From Yponomeuta sedellus (taxonomy: Eukaryota > Arthropoda > Insecta > Lepidoptera > Yponomeutidae): a stretch of 64,000 nt of DNA. The translations under genes and the position numbers were made by a program. Each line of letters begins with the position of its first letter. The first letter of the stretch is position 1. Positions 56,434 through 64,000 of this stretch are shown piece after piece. Under the pieces are notes generated by a model. It saw nothing but the letters and a program-made list of their open reading frames with translations. It was not told the origin of the DNA and did not search any database. The stretch is taken from contig OW203722.1 of assembly GCA_934045075.1 (NCBI GenBank), positions 15,004,796 to 15,068,795 of the forward strand, read 5' to 3'.

Positions 56434-56812
56434 CTAACCTGGAAGTGAAGCACATTTTTTCTGGTATTGCTGCATCACATAAGTGCCATCTCTGGCCTTT
56501 TTTGTTATTATGAAGTGTTCATGAAAATGCTCTGAATATATTGTACTCCTCTTCGTTGGAAACCAATTTTGCCTTCTTATCGCTGCCATCCATTTTAAAT
56601 TCGTATCCGGTTTCCTTAGGAAAACTAAACGAAAACTCACTTCCAAATTGTTTTGATTCCGAGATTGTTGTTTTATCATTGCCTCGGTTTGCTGTTGTCA
56701 AAGGGGTTGAAGTATTAAGGGTAAATAGCAGAATAATAAAAAACCATAAATCAAATAACATAACAAAAACCTGATGCTCGCCAAGAGAACAACCACTCGA
56801 ACAGGTAAACAA
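56434..56812 (-). pseudogene. THAP zinc-finger domain remnant
   Basis: On the minus strand one frame gives ANRGNDKTTISESKQFGSEF, SFSFPK and, after a one-base shift near 56610, another gives KPDTNLKWMAAIRRQNWFPT then KRSTIYSEHF. That follows the THAP layout (N-R ... FP-x-P-x-x-x-x-KW-x-A-I-R-R-x-x-W-x-P-T ... x-C/Y-SEHF). The Cys expected before SEHF is Tyr, and the N-terminal zinc cysteines are not visible. THAP domains occur in P-element-type transposases and in host regulators; a dead transposon copy is likely. Confidence 0.6.
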
Positions 56813-57002
56813 TATAGTAAGTAATTTACTTAATGTTTTGAACTGAAGTAAAAAAAACCATATGAGTCGTTTTCGATAACCTCACTTTACATCTCGGTTG
56901 GAATATTTAAAAATGTAAGATTAAAATTACTTTGATAGTTTTTAAATATTGCAGTCCCTGATAAACTGGTGAAGAAAAACTATATCGTATGAAACGTATG
57001 AA
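56813..57002. other. No gene seen
   Basis: No supported feature. Confidence 0.4.
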
Positions 57003-57075
57003 AGTAATGTATGAGCTCCAATGACAGTTTTTACATGCACAACCACCAGCCGGCGACCGGAGCTCATACATTACT
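57003..57075. repeat. 17-bp inverted repeat with GC-rich flank
   Basis: 'agtaatgtatgagctcc' (57003-57019) is mirrored at 57059-57075. A second hairpin 'acccgg...ccgggt' follows at about 57080-57110. Possible MITE core. Confidence 0.6.
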
Positions 57076-57662
57076 ACTTTACCCGGCCCGGCGACCGGAC
57101 GGCTACCGGGTGCATATGAAAAGGTACTTATGAAGTAGATATAAAATAACAATAATTATTTTACTTACTTAGACGAATTGGAATTTACAATACCTAAGTA
57201 CCGTTAAATATGTATGACTACTAAGTCATAGACAATTAATTATCGATAGATTTTTATCATGTGTGCCCCCATCCGTAATTGAGTAGAATTCAAATTTTGA
57301 CAGCGATTTCTAGAGAATGTACACTTTCTTCGATGAAAATTTAACTTTAGTGACCAGTAAATAAAGGTGGTTTCACTTTCTCATTTTCGGATTGGTTTCC
57401 GTGTTCATGTCATTACAGTCATCAGTAAGCACTTCACATTATTAATTTAAGTTCGGGCTCCGACTCTACTCGCCAACCATGATTAATCTCTGCGAATCAG
57501 AGCGAAAGCTGGTTGGACTCTTCCGACATAATTACATGTTAGTAATCCGAACAAAATTTAATAATTAAAATTATGTTTTGCTGCGAGGGAGTCTGAGCGG
57601 TCAGTCATCAATTTTGTTCAGCGATTTTGTTGTAGAAGTTAAGATAAATTTTAGTAATAGAC

Positions 57663-58024
57663 TAGCTTTTGCCCGCGATTCCGTCCGCGTGGACTTTAGT
57701 TTATTGCAACCCCGTTTACTCCCTTAAGGGTTAAATTAAAAAAAAACGGCGAAACACGTGTTCAATCAATTATGTTGAAGAGTATATGTTTTAAGTTTCA
57801 AGAAAATTAGACAACATTCTTTATACCGCCCATACAAATTTTGGCAACCCTTTTCGCACCCTTAGGGGTTGAATTTCAAAAAATCCTGTCTTATTCCTTG
57901 CCTATATTATGTATAGACCCTCAGTACAAAATTTCAGCTTCCTATGTCCAACGGCTTGGGCTGGGCGTTGATGAGTGAGTCAGTCAGTCAGGATTTTGAA
58001 TTATATAGTATAATAAAAAATAGA
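57663..58024 (-). mobile_element. Non-autonomous Helitron, second subfamily
   Basis: Minus-strand 3' end '...cgcgggcaaaagCTAG' before T (complement of 57662), with 'cgcg' stem bases just upstream. Body 'gtgagtgagtcagtcagtcagg' type and 'cgcccttaagggttgaattt'. 5' end placed at the TC complementary to 58023-58024, less certain. A shorter relative is at 56298-56340. Confidence 0.65.
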
Positions 58025-59374
58025 TAGAAGTTAGATCGAATATTCTTTATTGTACACAGAAAGTAATGTTGATTAGTTCGTCTTGGATTGTTCTGGCACA
58101 CTGACCGAATTAGTAACGGAGCGCCATACGTTCACCGGGATTGAACTATTTCCCGACAACACTATAGGACAGACGTCTGACTGTAGGTTACTGAAGTTTG
58201 CGAGTTAGGGTAAATTTTAATTGTAATTAAAATTTTATGTTAGTGGGGGAGGAAAGTCTAACAATAACTATTAGTAATAGGTAGCCGGCCGGCACAGCCG
58301 TCTGGTTTGATTTTGAATGTGAGGTGTCAGTAGATATCGTACCTACTAGGAAATCGATAGGTTTTTGAAAAGTTTAAAAATGTAGGTATTTAATCTGATA
58401 ATAATCCGCTGCTCTTAATTAGGGCGTCACAGTAACTTCTTGTGTAACTATGATGGGTCTGTATAGCACATCTTGACAGTAGATTGAGCTTGAAGCTATC
58501 GTTTATACCATTATTTGCCTATATGGCAATGTGTTGCTTATTATGTTGGGCTTGATTATTAGGTAAAACGTAATTACCTTAATTTCTATGTATTACCAAA
58601 GCATTAATTATTTCCGTACCATTAATAATTACTATAACTATGTATAAGTAATGCGAATCATTAAGAAGTACCAATAGAAAGATCTCAAAAGATCATCTAA
58701 AAAGTCTTCGGTGTAAAGAACTTGAAGTAGTGGCTTTCGTTTCATTCAACTTTATCCTTGTGTAAACATATTTCATAAATACTGTCAAGATCGATAAATT
58801 GTTGATAGTACTTGATTATTTTTTTAATTAATGAAATTAATGACGGACAAGCATCTTGATCATTATTGCTTCCCGTATTTTAACGATTATGAACGGTTTG
58901 TTTATATGTAAACCATAGCTTAGGAGACGAAATGTATGTAGTGCCGTAGTCTCCGACCGAGGGCCGTTTTTTTGCGTGAAAACCAGTAGGCACTAAAAAC
59001 TGTCAGGTGTGTCTGTCAGACCATATATGTGGTTGAGACAAAGGGAATCAATGACAGTGTTGATGTAATTAATACATCATGTGAAGCGTAGTTCATGTTA
59101 TATGGAGTCGAGCGCCTCGCATTAAGTACCCATAGTTCCTGAATAAGTAAACATGCAAACGGGTGGGGGAAACTGCCTTTGTGTTCCTATGCAATAATCA
59201 CGTTCATATCGAAATCTGCGTCAGTATCGATAAATTAATAGGATAACTGAGCATCCATCTTTTGTCATCATTCAATCTGCCTTGCCGTGAATAGAATTAC
59301 TTCAAATGGGAGAGGTGATGCATTCGATCCGAAACATATGTTTTAATACACCCACGTGTATATGTCTTACAGTA
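58025..59374. other. No gene seen
   Basis: A LINE-end motif 'gaatattctttattgtacac' is at 58038. No coding support. Confidence 0.4.
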
Positions 59375-59405
59375 GGACACAGGCCTTCTCTCAGATAGAG
59401 AGACA
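59375..59405 (-). repeat. Family B SINE, 3' tip
   Basis: 'gacacaggccttctctcagatagagagac'. An inverted counterpart 'ctctctatgagagtaggcctgtgtta' lies at about 59540-59565, so two tips face each other about 140 bp apart. Confidence 0.5.
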
Positions 59406-60334
59406 GAGTAACGCTACTGCATACTCATATTAATTTGTGAACACACTCGCCAACTTTCAAGGAAAACATCGATAGTAAACCTGGCAGTGCTTGAAATTTA
59501 CAATTCGCGGTTTGTACGTCGGGTAAATAAATCCGCATTCTCTCTATGAGAGTAGGCCTGTGTTACTTATGCTTTTATTAGAACTGCGTTATTAGAATTG
59601 ACTATCATTAATAAAGTGTTCTCCATCTATCTATCATTATTTTTTAGTTTCACGGGAATTTTCACTCCACTATTTCTCCATATTTATTCTATAAGGACAA
59701 TTGTACTTAGGTTATTTTTATCACGAATATTTTTGTATTTTATTTTATCTACAAAAAATAAAAAATGGTATTATGGGCCTTGGTATAGATGTGTTTCCTA
59801 AAAATATTTAACTAATTAGAACGAATGTGATTTCAGCCGTGAAACTTAATTTCAAAGTAAGTCGGCCTTACGATTAGACTCAGCGTAACAATAAACTCTA
59901 CCTCTCTACTAATTACCACTAATGACCATCTAATGACCACCCTGAGCACCGTCGTAAAGGAAAATGTCCACTCGGCACCGAATTATACAACTTCTCTATA
60001 CCACTCTTCAGTTTCTCTTTGAATGACAAAGGTTTGAAATGTATAATGTTTCACGCTAAGACTCGCAGAAAATAAGAGTACATTTGATTATCTAATCTAA
60101 CGCTTTATTACACATCGTATATGATAAATATAGGAAATGTCTTAAAAGCATTCCTAAGGATCGAAAATTATTTCTTCTACTACTATAATTTCCTTCCTTT
60201 AACTTCCTAAAGGTATATCATCGGCTGTACCGAATTAGGTAGCTTACGTTGAGGACTGTTTAGGGTTCCGTACCTAAAGGGTGCCAAACAAGACCCTGTT
60301 ACTCAGCCACTCAGCGCACATGATTATATACAGA
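59406..60334. other. No gene seen
   Basis: No supported feature; a GGTTCCGTA scrap at 60262-60275. Confidence 0.4.
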
Positions 60335-60450
60335 GAGTAGTGTAAAAGAGATTCGAAATGTCACTGATGCCTGCAAGTGCCCATTAGCCCAGTTTTCAGT
60401 TCGAGTCCCGGCATAAGTAGAATTTTTAACCTCCAAATTGGTTTTTAAAG
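60335..60450 (+). mobile_element. Family A element, degenerate
   Basis: 'cagagagtagtgtaaaagagattcgaaatgtcactgatgcc', then a tRNA-like part shortened at the anticodon arm ('cccattagcccagttttcagttcgagtcccggc'), then 'aatttttaacctccaaattggtttttaaa'. Confidence 0.65.
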
Positions 60451-60476
60451 CTAATATATTTTTGGCATTTCAGTCC

Positions 60477-60531
60477 AATTCAGCCTGATTTCCTGCTCGT
60501 GAGATACACGAGCAGGAAATCGGGCTGAATT
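60477..60531. repeat. 25-bp palindrome, one mismatch
   Basis: 60477-60501 and 60507-60531 ('aattcagcc...ctgctcgtg') around 'agata'. Lies just downstream of the family A copy. Confidence 0.8.
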
Positions 60532-61562
60532 CTAACAAAAAGGATTACTCTACGAGTACTCTAAATACCTGGAACCTGACTTGTACTAGCGGAGCGGCGA
60601 ACAAAGCCAAGTATACCCTCAACGTAATGTACGACATCTGAGAAACTCGAGGCGCATGTTTGATCTCATCAACGGCCCGCGGCGCTTGCCGATGGCTCTT
60701 AGTTTAATTTCGAGACTCCGAGGATCATCCGCCGCCTAAGTAGGTACAAGATGGCTGGATAATGTGGCTCTTAGCGTTTATATTGATTACACATGAAGTA
60801 TTTAGGCATGTATTAGGCATATTAGTCAGCGACGCGTCCCAGTCGGTATATAAGTATCTTACAGAGTTATTCCTAAAATGCGCAATTCCTGAAACGCCTC
60901 TAATAATTACAGTTTGTGTGTTACAACTACTTCCGTTCTATTAGTTTTCTCTCAGATTTATATTTTTCGAAATATAAGTATGATATATTTTTTATATTTA
61001 ATAAAAACTAACTCTGTAGAAGCGACGAAGCGCTTCTTCATCGCCTAGTTAAACGTTCGTGGCCTAGTCGAATCGGCCAGCAGATGAGCAGACAGCAATA
61101 ATTGAAATTATCGCACTCACATAAACTTTCCGCATTTTATGTTCTTACTGGCTGTTAATTAGAATTTAAATAATTTCCTACCCCGGGAACGTGTTCAACC
61201 TCCAGTATTGTATTCGCGGGCAGCGTATACGGCTTTCCGTATTCAATATATGTCCCTCAAGGAGAGATGCGTTCGGTACGCATTTCTATGGACATCTGAA
61301 ATATGGTAGAGACATCCCCTTGATGCGACTGAGGGCCAGTTTCTTAATTGATAACTTTGCTAAAGGAATAGTAAACTGCAACGCTGTCTCTTAAAATTTC
61401 TTAGAAAAGAGCATGTGTACGATTTGGTACGCTTTTTAAATTCGGTTCGCTTCTTTGACTACTGCCTGCAAGTTATTAAGTAATAGATATTTGTCATCAG
61501 TTACTCTACCTACACTATACCAGATAATTCTACTTTTGTCAAGGTGATATTCAAATGATGAA
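60532..61562. other. No gene seen
   Basis: Short frames at 60762 and 61191 lack motifs. Confidence 0.4.
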
Positions 61563-61575
61563 ATATTTATTACAC

Positions 61576-62393
61576 TTTTAAAAAACCTATTCAGAGGCTA
61601 AAAATTCCACCCATGCCGGGATTCGAACCCGCAACCTCTGGCTATCCGTGCCAACGCTCTACCAATTGAACCAATAGGCGACTCACCGGCATCAGTGAAA
61701 TTTCGAACCTCTTTACACTATTCTCTGTATTACGTATAGGCAGCGACATCTGGCTTAAGCAAATTGCATCACTTACAGCCCCGACTACCTACTTTGCAGT
61801 TAGGTTTTACATCGGAACGATATCACTGTACCCACATGATCATACTATTTTTATTTTTAATGCACTAACCCGTGCTAAGGACAAATTTAATAACCTATTT
61901 AGAGGCTAAAAATTCCACCCATGCCGGGATTCGAACCCGCAACCTCTGGCTATCCGTGCCAGCGCTCTACCAATTGAGCCAATAGGCGACTCACCGGCAT
62001 CTGTAAATGGGTGGAATTTTTAGCCTCTAAATAGGTTTTTAAATTTGTCCTTAGCACGGGTTAGTACATTAAAAATAAAAATAGTATTATCATGTGGGTA
62101 CAGTGATATCGTTTCGATGTAAAACCTAACTGCAAAGAAGTTAGTCGGGGCTGTAAGTGATGCAATTTGCTTAAGCAAGATGTCGCTGCCTGTACGTAAT
62201 ACAGAGAATAGTGTAAAGAGGTTCGAAATTTCACTGATGCCGGTGAGTCGCCTATTGGCTCAATTGGTAGAGCGCTGGCACGGATAGCCAGAGGTTGCGG
62301 GTTCGAATCACGGCATGGGTGGAATTTTTAGCCTCTAAATAGGTTTTTAAATTTGTCCTTAGCACGGGTTAGTGCATTAAAAATAAAAATAGT
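61576..62393. mobile_element. Family A three-unit hairpin compound with 13-bp target duplication
   Basis: Flanked by 'atatttattacac' at 61563-61575 and 62394-62406, both exact. Inside: tail(-)-tRNA(-) about 61609-61679, body(-), tail(-), tRNA(-) 61917-61987, then a flip at about 62005-62012 into tail(+), body(+), tRNA(+) 62250-62320, tail(+). The outer parts (61576-61915 and 62013-62393) can pair, leaving the middle tRNA-like part in the loop. The two minus units are in tandem with period about 308 bp. Confidence 0.9.
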
Positions 62394-62406
62394 ATATTTA
62401 TTACAC

Positions 62407-62984
62407 GTAAAAAGAAAACTTTTCTCGTGTGGAATTACAAAAATCCTTTCGAAAATACAAAAACAATATTGAACTTCAAAAAGGAATACTTTGTTACAAC
62501 ATACGCATTATAGTTGGAATGTAATGTGTTTGTCCCAGAGGTTAATTATTTTTTTGTAGTTACACAAATATTGAGTCGACCTTTTTTCTTAATTTAGGTA
62601 GGTACACTGCTAAGTCACTATAAAATTACTTTCACAAATATATTCATACTTCAATAATTAAAAATCATTAACTAATTTACTAATTTCTTTTGATCTTGTG
62701 TCCTTTTAATCAAACTAAAGTAAAACACCTAGGTGTAACGAACTCAGATGAACTGTCATCAGCGAAGCTACACCCGCAAGGGCATTACTTTGTTATAGAA
62801 TACTATTGTTAACCTACCTACCAATTTCAATCCTTAGTTACAAGTGCAAAATAATTATTACTCCGAGCTCTGAACGGTCTATGTACTTTGTAAGTGTTCT
62901 TTGGTAATGCAGTTGAGGCAGAGACTGAGAGTAATAATTGCATTGATTACAATTTTAGCTTTTGTGTTTTGTACTGTTTCATTA
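62407..62984. other. No gene seen
   Basis: AT-rich, no supported feature. Confidence 0.4.
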
Positions 62985-63060
62985 TCATAATCATCAGTCA
63001 CTTGACGACCACTGCAAGACATAGGCCTTCCTCATGGTTTTCCAAACTTCCTGTTCCGGT
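62985..63060 (-). repeat. LINE 3' region scrap
   Basis: 'cttgacgaccactgcaagacataggccttcctcatgg' resembles the 'ccactgctggacataggcct' stretch common near RTE-type LINE ends. Tentative. Confidence 0.35.
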
Positions 63061-63156
63061 TACATCCCAAACGGTTACAGACCGGGAACTGTAACCGTTG
63101 TACTGTTTACCTAAAACAATAAGGCGTGACTTTTGAATTTTGGTTTGAGTTAAGCA

Positions 63157-63463
63157 GAGTGCTTAGTGCGAGTTTGACAGATCCAATCGAATAACTTTAC
63201 TACCGCGTTAATCGAGCATTGAGTAGTGAGTATGAGTAAGTTAACCGTTCGAACTCGCAAAACGCTGTCACAGTACAACTCGCACTCGCGTTTATTGGTG
63301 TTTTGGGTGGTAAACGTGTTCACTTCTCAACCTAAACCATTACAACTCGCACTCAAAAATTTTAATTTCCATACTTGTCGCTAGGTGGGGCTTCCTCGAT
63401 GCTATAGAAATATGAGTTTACGTTAACGCGATCGAGTAGTTAAAAAACTCGCACTAAGCACTC
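63157..63463. mobile_element. MITE, 307 bp, AGTGCGAGTT type
   Basis: Perfect 19-bp terminal inverted repeats: 'gagtgcttagtgcgagttt' at 63157-63175 and its complement at 63445-63463. The interior repeats 'aactcgcactc' several times (63283, 63344). No coding capacity. Confidence 0.75.
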
Positions 63464-63699
63464 AGGTACTCGACTCGACGATTGAGCGTTTCCTTCTCAG
63501 GATGTTGCTTGCGAAAAATCGTACCGAACTCGTCACCACTTAGTGGATGTATTAAATACGGCTTCTAACGGCTTAAACATATACGCCTACTGTGCGTGAA
63601 AAGGCGTATCGCATTTGTGGAAAGGCGTACATACTGCGTACGATATTACAGTTATTAATGCTGTTTAAAAAAAAGTGTACTGACCGAACTCATTTCTCA
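63464..63699. other. No gene seen
   Basis: Short frame only. Confidence 0.3.
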
Positions 63700-63950
63700 A
63701 TAGAGGTCGTATTGAATACGGGAAGCCATGTCCGACAGGTATTTAGTCTATTATTTCCGCTTAGATTATTGTCAAGGATTTTTGTAGTCTATGTAGTTTA
63801 TTTTGTACACGTATTTACCCGTTTCTTACTGCTGCTCCTACTCTCCAAGGTTTGCTGGAAGAAATCTCTTACAGAGATAAGCTCGCCTTTGTACATGTTA
63901 TCTCTTATGTAATGTCCTATTTAATGTTTCGTGTGCAATAAAGTATAATA
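63700..63950 (+). repeat. LINE 3' end
   Basis: 'ggtttgctggaagaaatctcttacagagataagctcgcc', 'gttatctcttatgtaatg', 'gtgtgcaataaagt': same layout as 16390-16525. The upstream frame ends ...KVCWKKSLTEISSPLYMLSLM. Confidence 0.5.
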
Positions 63951-64000
63951 GGTAATAATAATCCGATCCCGTCCAAGGACCAAGGGAAATGGAAGAAAAA

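Overview
This is animal nuclear DNA, most likely from a moth or butterfly. The evidence is one spliced protein-coding gene that resembles an insect gene, and a dense collection of degenerate elements of kinds familiar from Lepidoptera: tRNA-derived SINEs with a boxB such as GTTCGAATCCC, Helitron-like elements ending in CTAG, LINE 3' ends with TATG tails, and 'GGTTCCGTA' elements. The species call is inference. There is no prokaryotic gene organisation, and most long open frames are chance, microsatellite or transposon remnants.

The one convincing host gene lies on the minus strand at 29869-31540: the first three coding exons of the eye-type diacylglycerol kinase rdgA (recognised from recalled similarity to the fly protein). 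It starts at the ATG at 31540 and reads 317 residues before a GTCAGT donor at 29868. No later exon (C1 domains, kinase core, ankyrin repeats) was recognised, so positions 1-29868 are best read as its third intron, entering from the right, and 31541 onward as its upstream flank. A GC-rich minus-strand block at 1432-1742, with a CRE-like palindrome behind it, could be an alternative first exon in that intron; its reading phase matches.

Everything else is intron or intergenic DNA filled with mobile-element debris. I use these labels. Family A: an element of about 330 bp carrying an almost complete tRNA-like cloverleaf in its middle (13893, 25426, 26953, 31798, 39168, 49017, 60335, 61576). Family B: tRNA-headed SINE (1, 6350, 15150, 19690, 24535, 28150, 53535, 59375). 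Family C: tRNA-headed SINE with a 'CCCAGGTCTTGGATG' body (742, 2850, 11889, 26875, 37733, 53028). Family D: an element with 'GCGTCCAGTGG' near its 3' end (10830, 27705, 37405). LINE-1: reverse-transcriptase element with a TATG tail (3354, 27470, 29243, 32495, 42333, 47335, 54263). LINE-2: a 3' end encoding ...GTYKG (5320, 18768, 21885, 22770). LINE-3: a CR1/Jockey-like element at 8485-9960.

The most interesting signal is in family A. Several copies are not simple copies but inverted or hairpin compounds, and at least three loci are bounded by clean target-site duplications of 11, 12 and 13 bp that enclose the whole compound. Thus a hairpin form was inserted as one event. Smaller perfect palindromes inside a family B copy (28217-28284) and at a LINE-1 3' end (54263-54305) have the same look, suggesting fold-back during reverse transcription. 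A second notable structure is an ~816-bp (CATA)n tract (41516-42331) joined to the 3' end of a LINE-1 copy, apparently an expanded retrotransposon tail.
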